From Coffea arabica (Eukaryota > Streptophyta > Magnoliopsida > Gentianales > Rubiaceae): DNA of 64,000 nucleotides. Where the stretch lies: the NCBI RefSeq assembly GCF_036785885.1, contig NC_092312.1:15332001-15396000 (forward strand), in the 5' to 3' direction. The position numbers and the translations under genes were made by a program. Of this stretch, positions 47,420 through 59,525 are shown one piece after another (within the stretch, counting starts at the first letter, position 1; each line of letters begins with the position of its first letter). The notes under the pieces were generated by a model. It saw nothing but the letters and a program-made list of their open reading frames with translations. It searched no databases and was not told the origin of the DNA.

Positions 47420-50254
47420 ATGCATTTTCAGCTTGTAGTGGACAGTATGGATGATCGCTTGTTAGCCTCTTTCTTGGTGGTAACTCTGCTTATTGGCTCT
47501 TCATTTTCTGTTGCTTATGGTGCCAGCCCTCTCTCTCGCTTTTCTTTTTCTTCTTTTTTGGCGTATGTTTTCCAACGTTATTTTGTGTTCTCTTTTTTTT
47601 CTTTTTCCCCTAAACTTCTCGCTTGGCTGCAGATGGACCTGTCTATGACTATTCTGCCTACACTGCAGTAAGTGAATCAAGATGTTATATTGCAATGTTT
47701 ACTTTTAAAGAATTGTTATTGTTTTTGTAGTGATCATTCTCAAACATCAATTCACTACTGCCCCATTTGCACTCAAAAACTTCTTCTGCTTCCCCCCCTG
47801 GCCCCCTTTTTTTCACAAGTGCAAATCAGCACCAGAAGATCCCCTATACAATGGTGGGATTATAAAGGATCGAGTTCATGGTAGAAGGCATCACAAGCTC
47901 AGCTTGTCTGGAAGTCGAGATAATTCCCCTGCAGCATTCGTCTTCTACAATCTCCCCGGCAAAACCTTCTATTCCTTCTCCAGTTGAGTGCAATATTTAT
48001 TCAGCTACCTACACGTTTTCCATGAGCTAGTCAATTTCAACACAAACTACCAACTGGTGTAAAAACGACGAGAAACAACCAGCGCCGAGGTTATGCTACG
48101 TTTCGGTGATACTTCGCGCCTTGGTTGCCAAGTACATCAAATTTATGAACCCAAAAAAAAAAAAAAAATCCCTGAACCAGAATTTTTTTCCTGGAGTAAC
48201 GGGACATTATTCAATGAAGTAAAAATAGTTTCGCGGAACAGAATTAATGGTGGTGCAAGACTGATTGGGAGTTCAATCGTAACTGTGTCAATGCGTTTGT
48301 AGTACCCGTAGTTTGGGTGTTTTTTTGTACATGTAAGAACTTAATGTTGAACAAGTCCAGAATATACATAATTGGTATACGCTAAAAAACAGGTTGGCTA
48401 AAGGTAGAAGATGCAGACTCATCCTCCATACAGGCAAGCGTGACAACAGACAAAACGACGTATCAATGCGCGGGCACTGTAATCGCAAAGCAAGACTGCT
48501 GGTCATTTCTCAAAGGTGGCTTTGTACTCGACTCAACTTCGAATTCTACTTTTCTGTTTCTTCAGGTAGGTTACTCCCACTAAAATCATCCCCACAATAC
48601 TTCGATTAAAATCATTGCCACCATATGTCAATTTATTAATCGTACATGAAATTAAGCCCCGGATCTTTTTGTCAATTTCTTTTCTCCCGCGTGGCAGGAT
48701 GCAGATGGGGGAGATGTCAATATAAGCATCGCGAGCGCTTCTCTGCAGCCTTTCACTCAGGAGCAATGGAGGATAAACCAAGAATATAGTATCAATACTG
48801 TACTTAAATCGTTCTGCATCTTCTTCTTCTTCTTCTTTTTTTTTTAAATATATATCAATAATTGCGCGCCTCTTTCCACTCCCGTAGCATCTGTAGCAAC
48901 ATTCTGATTTCAATTACCAAAAATGCTCCAGAAAAGAAAACGTGCCGCCATGATACACGTAGCAGATGTCCATGGACGGAGGTTGGAAGGAGCACTAGTT
49001 GAGGTGGAGCAAATTTCAAGAGAGTTTCCTTTCGGATCTGCAATTGCCAGCACTATCCTTGGAAATTTGCCATACCAGGTTTGGTCTGTTAGACTAGTGT
49101 TACTCGAGTTTGAAATAAAGTCTTTGTTCATGGAGAAACAAGGAGCCAACCAAAGAAAACAAATTGTTTCAGAACTGGTTTGTGGAGCGGTTCAATGCTG
49201 CGGTATTCGAAAACGAACTCAAGTGGTACGCAACAGAACCTCAGCAAGGAATTGTCAACTACACAGTGCCAGATCAGATGTTGGAATTTGCTCGTGGCAA
49301 CCAAATCATGGTCAGAGGTCATAACATATTCTGGGAGAACCCCAAGTATTCACCTCCGTGGGTTCTCAATCTCACCGGACCAGAGCTGAAGGTGGCTGTC
49401 AACTCACGCATACAAAGTTTAATGTCTCAATACAAGAGTGAGTTCATACACTGGGATGTGAGCAATGAAATGCTTCATTTCGACTTCTACGAGCAAAAAC
49501 TCGGTCCGGATGCCAGTCTGCAATTTTTTGAAACATCCCATCAAGCAGACCCTTTAGCCACCTTGTTTATGAATGAATATAATGTGGTGGAGACTTGTTT
49601 TGACATGAACTCCACCGTGGATGCCTACATATCGAGGTTGAGAGAACTCGAGAGAGCCGGAGTTTCAATGGACGGAATTGGCCTAGAAAGTCACTTCACC
49701 ATTCCAAACCCTCCACTAATGAGGGCAATACTGGATAAATTGGCGACACTAAACCTTCCAATTTGGCTTACAGAGGTAGACATCGGCAATACACTCGATC
49801 AACAAACTCAGGTCTGATACCTTTTCAGTTGAATCATTATTAGTTACTTGCACAATTTTAGAATCTCTGTAGCTAATAATCTGATCCTGAACTCCTTTTT
49901 CGGTTCTTTGTTCATCAGGCTAGGTATCTTGAAGCGGTTCTGAGAGAGGGCTTCTCACATCCTTCTGTAAATGGCATTATGCTCTGGACAGCATTACATC
50001 CTAATGGGTGTTATCAGATGTGCTTAACGGACAACTATTTTCGCAACCTCCCAGCCGGGGATGTTGTTGACAATCTCCTCAAAGAATGGCAAACTGGGGC
50101 GGTCGAGGGTCAAACAGATGATCATGGTTCATTTAGTTTCTACGGATTCTTTGGTGAATACAAGGTAACTGTTTGCTACGGCAACAGAACAGTCACCTCA
50201 ACATTCTCCCTTTGTCAAGGTGATGAAACGAGACATCTAAACATTCAGCTGTAA
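47420..50254 (+). CDS. GH10 endo-1,4-beta-xylanase-like protein with N-terminal CBM22-type region, tandem copy 2
   Basis: The eight exons are 47420-47519, 47633-47667, 47820-47982, 48393-48565, 48698-48799, 48932-49078, 49173-49811 and 49919-50254, all in phase, giving 564 residues from ATG 47420, or 555 from ATG 47447. The later start gives the more compact signal peptide. Exons 2, 4, 5, 6, 7 and 8 have exactly the same lengths as in copy 1 (35, 173, 102, 147, 639 and 336 bp). Catalytic residues are kept: Glu in W-D-V-S-N-E-M (about residue 339) and Glu in W-L-T-E-V-D-I (about 441), counted from 47420. Copy 2 differs at many residues in the CBM22-type part, so the duplication is not recent. 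Predicted to be secreted and to act on wall xylan; expression unknown. Confidence 0.9.
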
Positions 50255-51589
50255 ATCTTAGTAACATCAACCAATTACTAGAACGGACTTCATAACTTCC
50301 TGTTACTAAATTACAAAAAAAAAAAAAAAAAATCCGGCTATGAGGCCTGATGCAGCTAGGTATGCTTTTTTCTCCATTAGAAAAATGGACTTTACCTGCT
50401 AAAATTAAAAATTCCAACTCGCAGCACCCCAACCGTCAACCTCGGGCAGGAATTGATTAGAACGTTTTCCCGGTATGAACGGAATATGATATAGGGGCCG
50501 CGATGCAGCTTATAGAGCACAATACCACATCTTTTCATGCAAACATATAATCTGATATTGCCAAAGATTATTGCGGAACTTTTTAAAGGTCAGACAAGGG
50601 AGTGGAATCTTCTGAATATATGGCATATCTGCAGGAAAAGGCAGCAGGCAGGCAGCCTCTTTTTCCCTCCCAGATCTAATTTAATCTCTCATCAATTTAT
50701 TCGGGGCCAGCAATAACTTTATGAGCCACTTAGAATTCAGTATGGGATTAGTTAGAAAATTATCAAATAAAGTCCACTACATGCTCCTTCCCCCGCCTTT
50801 TTTCCAAAGCCGGAGAGGAAAGAGGACGAGGCACGGCCCACGGGACAGGATAATCCCACTTTTTGACTTTATTCCATTCTAATTCAAAGACCAGATGACT
50901 AATGAAACCGTATTGGGCCAAGGGGATGATGACGGCCTTTGAAATGCAACAACCCGTTTCACACATCATCCCGAATGCTCGCAGCTGCTTACCATACATA
51001 TGGTGAGCAGCATCCCCATTTACCATTGCTGAGCCGCAGAGGACACGGTTCTGTTGGTAATGGATGCATTTACCATAGCAGACAAAAACACTTGTTAAAG
51101 CCATGCTTGCAATTCCCGCAAAGCGTGCCTTTATCACTCCCTCTTTGCATTAGTTCCCCAAAACCAATACTTTCTGCGCATTAGTTCCCCAAGTATTAAT
51201 TATTGCCAAACTATTCCCGCTCCTTTTTGTCAGAAACTATTCCCGTTCCTCAAAGTGAAAACATTTTCACAAATATCTCTTCAAAGCAGCCCACTAAACA
51301 GCAACCCTACAAACGAGCATACTTCAGCTCTTGCAAACTTGATACCAACAAAACTTTAGAAATGGAACAAAGTTAATAAAATTAGCAAAGGAAAAGAACA
51401 TTACGTATGCACATTTAAAGGGAAATACATAGAGACTACTCCTAGAAAAAGGACTAACAATGTGCAAAACCCCATCTCATTTCCGGCCAACCAAGCCCTG
51501 CTGCTGGTCCTCCGTTTTCAATGAATCAAAATTATGTATGCACGGGAGACCAAAACCCAGAAAAGCAAAGACACAATAATAATTTCTTC
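50255..51589. other. Intergenic between convergent GH10 copy 2 and thaumatin-like gene
   Basis: The two genes converge here, so this carries both 3' flanks. There is an A-run near 50314-50331. Nothing else is supported. Confidence 0.55.
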
Positions 51590-53346
51590 CTACAACTGCA
51601 GAAAGCAGAGGCTGAGTGCAGCGACGGCAAATAATAGCCCGGAGTGCAAAACAGATGCAGCAAGTGTCCTGGTTGAGGCCCCCATGGCCAGACCAGCCAA
51701 GTACGAACCATCTGCCAGCATAGCCTGAGAACCTGTATCCGACTCCGAGCCAGAGTCAATAACCATCGAACCTGACCCGGTTTGTGACCCCATATTACCT
51801 GATTCTGACATTGACCCATCGCCACCATTTGTCGTCGATGTCGTTGTCGTTGGTGTGGGATCTTTCGAGGATTTCTGACTGCACAGTTCACAGGGGATAG
51901 ATAATCAGTAGTATGATGCATTAACCATTTGGTGACTACACCAATCACATTTACTAACTTCTGCAGTGCAAGTAACTACCCAGTTCAGATCATTTGGTGA
52001 AACATTTATTACCCCGTCAACCTGCTAAATTGCACTGACAGCCATTCATCAACGATATAGGGTGAAAGAAAGAGTAAATGCACACTACATCACAAAAAAT
52101 ATCACTCTGCTAAGCTAAATTTGCATAGATGTTTATGGAGTTACGGGGAGTAAAACTTTTAGTCTAAAACGTAAGGATACTTTCATTTTACCCTCATATT
52201 AGCAAGAACACGGAGAATGGGACATCATTTTATCTTGCACCAGAATTCCCATGAAAGAAAAGAAAAGGAGAAATTAGAAAATACTCTTACTGCTACCTTT
52301 ATAATTCCATCCTTTTTTTTTTACACTACTGAAGTCTCAATTAAATAATAAATACCAGCCCCAAAACAAAACTAACAATGAGAAAGGAAATGTGTAAACT
52401 TACCTGGGCATAGAGGGGCAAAACGTGACCGTATAATCAGCACCGCTGCAGGTGAAAGTACTAGTTGGGTCATCATAAGCGTAGCTGTAGGATCTCGGGC
52501 AAGCCGACTTGAACACTTGCGAGTAAACCGACGGCTTACACGACGACGGTGAGTTGTACTCGCCGCTGCAGCAGTACTCTGGACTCCCAAAGGCCTCACA
52601 GGCGCTTTTACAAGCATTTCCATCCCCCACCCGCAACTCAGCCGGGCAGATCCTGTTCAGATCCGTCACGCAACCCGTCGAAGCGCACATTCCCGACCCG
52701 CCCGTCCCTTCAACTATCATGGCCACATTGTAGCCGTCCACGAGGCTGACGTCATAGAAGTCCTGGCCGCCAGTCCCCAAGGAGAACTCAGCCAGCGTCG
52801 CCGGTGGGGCAGCTCCTGCCCCGTTGCATTCCACCTGGCCAGACCCGCAGTCGCCGGTGGCGCATGAACCCGACCCGGATCCATCGAAGTTGCAGCCCGT
52901 TCTTCCCCAGAATCGGCCGGACCAGCCGGTCGGAGCGATGAAGGAGCGCGAAGCGTCACTTGGGAGCTCGAACCCGGTGCTGTCGAGACTTGGGCTGCCG
53001 GCATTTGCTAAAACCCCTGGCCAGACTGTGTACTCACATTTGTTCACAAATGTGAATGTAGTCCCCCGAACGCCTGAAAAAAGAAACGTGACTAAGAGAA
53101 TGCGAAGCAAAGAAAGCCCAAATCCAAAATCTTTAGCTTACCACCTAGTGATTATTCCAAAGCAATAATTAAAAGAAAAGATTAGCGAAAACGAAATCTC
53201 TGGCCGATACATTAAATGTAGTTGGTGAAAACGTGCTGATATTTTGGGAGTAAAGAAATGTTTTGCTTACCTGTGAAAAGGGTGAGGAAAGCTAGGGAGA
53301 AGACGAGAATGGGGGAGGTGGAAGAAGGGAATGAGGGGAGATCCAT
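51590..53346 (-). CDS. Thaumatin-like protein (PR-5 family) with C-terminal extension, three exons
   Basis: The exons on the minus strand are 53346-53271, 53073-52404 and 51878-51590, encoding 344 residues. Residues 1-25 are a signal peptide. The thaumatin domain (about 26-250) starts T-T-F-T-F-V-N-K-C and contains the family signature G-S-G-S-C-A-T-G-D-C-G-S-G-Q-V-E-C, all 16 expected cysteines, and the R/E/D acidic-cleft residues (R in G-R-F-W-G-R, E in L-A-E-F, D in D-F-Y-D-V-S-L-V-D-G). After the last cysteine comes a Thr/Ser/Gly-rich stretch from exon 3, then a hydrophobic C-terminal segment (about the last 20 residues). That tail fits a GPI-anchor or membrane-tether signal, as in some plant TLPs with extended C-termini. 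Role: wall- or membrane-side defence or development protein; glucan binding is inferred from the family. Confidence 0.93.
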
Positions 53347-54127
53347 GTGGGTGGGTTGCTGGAATAGTATAGTATGTGGTTATTGTTTCTTTTTTGGGTT
53401 GTATCTTTTCGTTTGCTGTTGGTCTTTTCTGCTTGGGAGGAATCAATGGGGAATGAGTTGGAGAAGAAAGGTGGAAGAAGAAAGTTTTTAGTTTTGGGGT
53501 AATGTGAAATGGGGTGGGGTTATGCGTTCGTTTTGGTGTTAGATAGACGGTGAAAAAAGGCGAAGCAGGTACAGATACTGGCAATGAGAGGTGTGGGGAG
53601 GGAGAAAGAGAAAAGGACGAGTTGGAGTGTCCTCTTGACTGATGCAGGGCTCTGTTTTGTTAACAGAAACAAGAGCAAAGCCCTGCTTCAGCTTGAATGC
53701 TGCTGTTGTAGCAGAGGAGTGGTACTGGAAACGGGACTGTGGGAGAAAGAGTGAACTTGAGAATTATGGATGCTATTTCTATGCCATTGTACTACTACAA
53801 GTTTTTCTCTTTTTCTTTTACGTCTATTAGTCCAAAAAAAAAAAAAGGGCCGAGGAGGCACTGGTGCCTAGGGAGCAAGTTATGGCCATCAGCAGCTGCA
53901 AAAGGATAAAATGCACACTCCCAGGGCAGGAGTGTCAAGGGTAAAAGAATGCCAACAGAATCTGGCTTTCCCATATCCTTACTGTTGCATTCACAAGTCG
54001 GATAGTAATTGTATGGGATAGATTCAAAAGCGTAGATATGGTAATTAATTGAGCGCATTATTGTTAAAATATGGCATGATGATGATGATGATGATGGCAG
54101 AGGCCGTGGTGACGTGGTTTGAGTTGG
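53347..54127. other. Upstream region of the thaumatin-like gene
   Basis: Promoter side. G/T/A-rich on the plus strand, no further gene. A (GAT)n tract lies near 54077-54095. Confidence 0.5.
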
Positions 54128-54135
54128 TGCTTGTC

Positions 54136-54664
54136 TAGGGCTGTCAACGGGTCGGATCCGGATCGGAGTTCATTATTCCGAACACAGACCCAAATCACTA
54201 TACCGGAACCGGATCCGATCCGTTTATCTGACGGGTCTTTTATTCTATGTTTCGGATCCGGATCCGGCGGGTCCCGGATTCGGATCGGGTCTACTCGTAC
54301 AAATTTAGCAAAATTTATAAATTCTAATAAAAATGAGAAAACAATATATTTATAAACTAATTTCTAACTAATGCAAAGAAAAAACCAAATAAGAAAAGAA
54401 ATCAAATTGACTTTACTCAAATACATCACCCTAATCAAATTATATTGATAAATATATATTTTTTAAATTATTAATTCATTTATATCCGGATCCGGGTCTA
54501 ATACGGGTGGGAATACTATATTCCGTATCTGACCCTTTTTTTTGTTTGACAAAACGGATCCGGATCCGGATCCGAAAAATGGAATTAAATCTCTACCCAT
54601 ACCCGCAATAATTTCACGGATCCGGTCCGGATCCGGGTCTAGACCCGACCCGTTGACAGGCCTA
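54136..54664. mobile_element. hAT-like non-autonomous element with 8-bp target duplication
   Basis: The ends TAGGGCTGTCAACGGGTCGG and, on the other strand, TAGGCCTGTCAACGGGTCGG match at 19 of 20 positions. The flanks are TGCTTGTC (54128-54135) and TGTTTGTC (54665-54672), 7 of 8 matching, which is the hAT size. Both arms are packed with GGATCCGGATCC words around an AT core. No transposase in 529 bp. Confidence 0.85.
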
Positions 54665-54735
54665 TGTTTGTCCTGTAGCTTGTGGCCTTATTTGCCAGGC
54701 AACTTTTTTTTAAAGTTTGTCAGTAATAAATTTTT

Positions 54736-56162
54736 GGAAAAATCGTTCAAAACGTCTCTCACATTTTATAAAATAATTTTTTTCGTTCCTTACTTTTAAA
54801 AATATAATTTTACGTCCCTTACAAATTTATATTGATCAAACTTGATCTCTACTTAAGTTTCCGACTAGTTTTTTGTGGGAATTCATCACGTGCCTTGCAC
54901 GTGATCATTTTTTTAAGGCAAAATTGTCAAATCAGATTTTATATAATTTGATTCATAATTCCTCACAATTCATAAAATAAATTTTTTCGTCCCTTATATT
55001 TCACAAAATGAATTTTTTCATCCTTCACATTTTTCAAAATAAATTTTTTCATCTTTTATTGATCATGTGTGTGAATAATTTTTTTTAAATCCATGTATAT
55101 ATCTATTTGATTTCACCTGAACAGTACGAATAGCATGTGAAATCAAATAGAGATATATTACATACTATTCATACTGCTCAAGTGAAATCAAATAAATATA
55201 TATATATGAATTTAAAAAAATTGTTAGTTTTTCACTTATATTCATTTTCTTTTACTCCAATTTTGAAAATAAAGAAGACATTTAATTCTAAATATTTTCG
55301 AGTGTTTATATCAAATTAAATTTGGATAGGAAAAGTAAACAAAAAAAAAGTATGACAAAAAGAAATAAGTGGTTAGCACTTTCAAATTTTAAGATAATCA
55401 CAAGGCAAGTAATTCAATTGTTGGCCTTAAAAGTGTCGAATAGAAATTTCAGATTTAAACTGAAATTTGTTAGCACAATGATAGAATTCGAGTTAAGATC
55501 CATTAATTAGATAACTTTATTATACAGTTCAATAAATAAATTATTATCAAAAGAGAATGTCACAAATATTGAATAGGTTCAAATGGTGAAATCATATAAA
55601 TATATACATGGGTTTCAAACAAAATTATTAATTTTAAACCCCTATATATATATATATATATATATATCTATTGAATAGCGTGTGTATAACTACGATTAGC
55701 ATGTTTAGATGAAATTCAATAGAGATAAATTACATGTTATTCATACCGTTCAGATAAAATCAAATAGACATATACATGGAAGAAAAAAACTATTCGTACA
55801 TATGATCAATGAGAGATGAAAAAATTCATTTTGAAAAATGTGAGGGATAAAAACGTTCATTTTTTGAAATGTGAGGAATGAAACAATTTATTTTGTAAAA
55901 TGTTAGGGACAAAAAAATTTATTTTGTGAAATGTGAGAGACTATGAATAAAATTATGTAAAAATATGATTTGACAATTTTACCCTTAAAATGATCACATA
56001 CAAGTCACGTGGTGGATTCCGACAAAAAACTAGTCGAAAACTTAGGTAGGGGCCAAGTTCGGTTAATTTAAATTTGTAAGGGACGTAAAATTACATTTTT
56101 AAAAGTGAGGGACGAAAAAAGTCATCTTATAAAATGTGAGGGACGTTTTGAACAATTTTTCC
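54736..56162. mobile_element. MULE-like element with long terminal inverted repeats and perfect 9-bp target duplication
   Basis: The left end GGAAAAATCGTTCAAAACGT and, on the other strand, the right end GGAAAAATTGTTCAAAACGT agree except one base. The inverted repeat continues through CATTTTATAA, ACTTTTAAAAAT and CGACTAGTTTTTTGT for several hundred bases, so most of the element is a long imperfect palindrome around a core near 55250-55700. The flanks TAAATTTTT (54727-54735) and TAAATTTTT (56163-56171) are identical. The size of the duplication fits Mutator-type insertion. No transposase frame is seen. Confidence 0.85.
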
Positions 56163-56363
56163 TAAATTTTTTAATAATTTTAATTACAATAATTTCAAAA
56201 AAAATTTTAAAATTTTAAAATTATATATTTTAAAATATCCAAAATTTTACGCATTTCAAAAATTTTTTTAATAACTTCTACAATAAATTATAGTAAAATT
56301 TTAAATTAACACCCGAAAAAATTCACTTGTCTAAGGCCGAGTTCTCGACTTAAAGTAGTGGAG

Positions 56364-57235
56364 TAGGGCAAAAACTTGGATAAATCCGGTCTACGGTCCC
56401 ACCTGTAGACCGAGTGACCCATAATGTGCCGCGTCCTCTTCTCATTTTCAAGTTCTTCCTCGCCTGAAAAATCTACCAATGACAGGATCCTTCAAGCTTT
56501 TTCTCTGCATATCCTGACCTCAATCCTCCCAGTTACCGCCACCATTATGAATTCCTCCATCCCACCTAACTTCACCGCTCTCTTCTCTTATGTGTTACCG
56601 CCGGCACCTCCTGCATGCAATTCTCCCAGTTTGAAAACTCCTCCTTCCTCTCCACGAGATTCTCTTCCCCTTCAGGCTTTTTGAGACAAAAAATCCACCT
56701 CTTTATATGTTTCATCATCTCCTCTGCCCAATCTTTGAGTTTGAGTATATAAGACACTAAGACTTACAGTAGTGTCTCTTTAGTAGATCTGCAAATCAAA
56801 CGAAAGATAGGACTCATGAATTTTCTTCCTTTCTTCTTCTCCCAAGATTTTCTCTGCCTCAAGTTTGGCTGGCTCCTTTCTCATGTGATTTTGTTGATAT
56901 AAATTTGTTTGTTTGAGAATGAGTTCCACCTTTCAATTGATTACTTTGGCATGCATAAACATGATTCAAAAGGCATCTCTATATATTTTACTACACCACT
57001 CAGTTGGGGTGTTACCGTCGAGAGACAAAAGGGAAGAAAAGCAACGCACTGCTGCGATTGAAGAAGCTCGGGAAGAGATCCTGAGTCGGCGTCGTTTTGG
57101 AACAATAAAGCTTCGAAGGAGCAAATTTCTGATTTCTGAGTACTTCATTTCTATTGATGGCGTGGCACATTGTAGGTCACTCGGTCTACGGATGGGCTAG
57201 TAGACCGGATTTACCCAAGTTGTTTTTGCCGTGAA
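56364..57235. mobile_element. Pack-MULE-like element with foreign-looking interior
   Basis: The left arm holds GGCAAAAACTTGGATAAATC then CGGTCTAC and AGACCGAGTGACC. The right arm, on the other strand, reads GGCAAAAACAACTTGGGTAAATC with the same later words. The flanks GTAGTGGAG (56355-56363) and GTAGCGGAG (57236-57244) match at 8 of 9 positions. The interior (about 56430-57160) is C/T-rich, has open stretches such as 56424-56684 and 56913-57200, and does not resemble its arms. It may be a captured gene 5' fragment, but no protein family was recognised. Confidence 0.65.
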
Positions 57236-57244
57236 GTAGCGGAG

Positions 57245-57839
57245 CGGTCTATGGATTACGAATTTTGACCCCCTTTGGACTTTTTGGACCTGGTGTACCG
57301 TGCCCATATGAGACTCTTCGGTACAAGACACTGGTGCAAAAAATTCGTTTGACCAAGCACCCCCATTTCTTCGATTTCCCAAGCTGTCTCATAGATTTGT
57401 GTACAATGTACAGTCCACTGGGAACCAACTACTGTCCAATAGTTGGCCATCAGAAGAATCTCAGAAATTCCTTTAGGTGTGGAGGTTAAGCAATCCCTTA
57501 ATACGCATGCTAATTTAAAATTTTTTAAAAATTTCATCAACGAGTGTAAAAGGCTTATCTTGCACTCGGCTGGTCTGGTCTGATAGACTCAATTTGACCG
57601 TATCGGGCCTTTTTTCTCCACAAGTGATCTTCACGTTAATTGATCCACATAACGAACCTTTTCAGGACTACTGCTAGGACAGCAAATCGCAATTTCAACC
57701 ATGAAAAGCCAATAACAAAAGGGAAAAAAAAAATCAAACAAGATTTTATTTATGGTGTCGGCTCTATATCCCTTAAGCTAATCCACCAGAATATAAAGAC
57801 TCCTAGTCATCTAAGTGTGTGTATATATATATATATATT
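57245..57839. other. Intergenic, no gene seen
   Basis: Short frames only. A (TA)n tract lies at about 57823-57838, immediately before the RNase H-like remnant. Confidence 0.5.
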
Positions 57840-58243
57840 GCAGGTGGAGTTGGTGTGGTGGTGAGGCTGTAATGGCTACACGGATCACTGGAGCTCATAA
57901 TGCAGAACATGTGGAATGCTTGGCATTTTCTCCGTGCTTTGGAGTTTGCAAGAGACTTTGGAATCACACATTTCTCGCTAGAATGGGATGCTTTAAGTAT
58001 TGTTGAGAGGATATTTGTCATTGATAGGTAACTTAATTCATGACATATGATGGCTGCCTTTGATTTTGTCAAAGTTAGTTATGTGAGGAGGACCAACAAT
58101 GGTCCTGCCCACGTCATGTCAAAAATGTCGTTGTCTCTTGAGAGAAGTGGAGTATGGTTTGTGAACTCGTTATTAGTGATGCTGCTCTTGAAGATTTGAC
58201 ATGAATGGAGGTTTTCTTTTATGCTTCACAAAAAAAAAAAAAA
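57840..58243 (+). pseudogene. RNase H-like remnant ending in poly(A), LINE-like
   Basis: On the plus strand, interrupted frames give phrases typical of plant retroelement RNase H: A-L-E-F-A-R-D-F-G-I, E-W-D-A-L-S-I-V, and V-R-R-T-N-N-G-P-A-H-V. The pieces are separated by a frameshift near 57920 and a TAA at about 58029. A run of about 14 A (58230-58243) ends the segment, as at the 3' end of a non-LTR retrotransposon. Plant L1-type LINEs carry such a domain. The 5' part is absent, so this is a 5'-truncated copy. It could also be a host RNase H-domain pseudogene. Confidence 0.55.
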
Positions 58244-58667
58244 GTGTATGCATTACCCGTAATTAATCCAAAATGAGTGTATTGTAGACTCATCACTCGG
58301 CATGTACCTGATCACCCAATCATAAGCATCGCTGTTGCAACGGATCTTCTGTCTCACATCCAGTGCCATTCTCTGTCCCACTTTTTATTATATTGCTATT
58401 TCTCCTACATAAATATCATGTTTTAGTTCTTCTTTGTTTCATTAAGATCCAATAACTATTAATTAAGTAAAAAATAAATACAGCAGCTTAAAAAATATAG
58501 CAAAAAATTCATAAAAAAATGAGATAGAGAATGACACTGGGTGTGGGACAGAAGATACGTTGCGCATCGCTGCCTACTTCAATTACTAATGAATCAAGGC
58601 ATACGCCTGCTCCGGTTTTACACCCCCCCTCCCCCACACAACCCTTTCCCAAAAAATGATAAGAGGA

Positions 58668-58808
58668 TTTATTTAGATATAAAATTTATTTATTTGCATC
58701 ATTAATATATTTTTTAATAATATTTTTATTTTATATGCATCATATTTAAAATGTGTTACAATAGTATTTTTTAAAAAATAATTATTCCAAATAATCTACT
58801 ATTCAGAC
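58668..58808. mobile_element. MITE (TGTTTGGA-related family), copy C
   Basis: Starts ATTTATTTAGATATAAAATT and ends CTACTATTCAGACACA. The shared interior order is ATTTATTTATTTGCATCAT, TTTTATTTTATATGCATCAT and TACAATAGTATTTT, which parallels the copy at 59526. Confidence 0.5.
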
Positions 58809-59525
58809 ACACTTATTCTTCTTCTTCCTCTCTCCCTCTCTTTTTATGAAGACTGACACATATTAGTCAAAATAAAAATTCCGCCATTTTTTTATGGTTT
58901 CCCTGAGGAATAAGGTGGAACAAAGTATAATAAAGGAAAATGAGGAAATGCTGTGACCAGCGCAAAGATTATGATTAAAGTGAAAAACAAAAGTTGGTAC
59001 AATTATTAGTTTGTATTGCTCCCAAATCTTTGATAAGTAAGTACTCTAAACAGCCAAGAGTTTTTTTTTTTTGTAAAAAAAATCTGCGAAGGAAGATGGT
59101 CGCCCATCTCCTGTCTCTATCTCCGAAACATAAATATTATATGAAAAAAAAAGGGAAACCGGTAAACTAGCAGAGTCATGTGGCGATTGCGAAATTTGAA
59201 GCTTCTTGGCATGTAGTGACGAGAAAAACAGTTACTATGTTTTTCTACAGAATTTTCTTTATGATTTTTGTTTTCTAGTATGGACCAATTTACTAATCTA
59301 TGGCATCTTAAAGAAGCAGCGAAAGTAGACAAGATTCTCAAGTCATGAGGAATCGGCGTGAAGAGAAAAACTTGAAAAAGTCTGCGTCCAAAAGACAATT
59401 TTGCATATTGCATGCACTGGTCTTCACTAGTGATTTTTTCGAGATCATACTAGTGAAACGGCAAATACTAGAGCGTTTCTTTTCTGTTTACAAAGGGATG
59501 CGCTTTACAAAAGCATAGGGACCAA

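Noticed and set aside
51534-51728. Plus-strand frame opposite the thaumatin-like last exon
   Set aside because: Antisense shadow; the minus strand has the splice site and a conserved order of domains.
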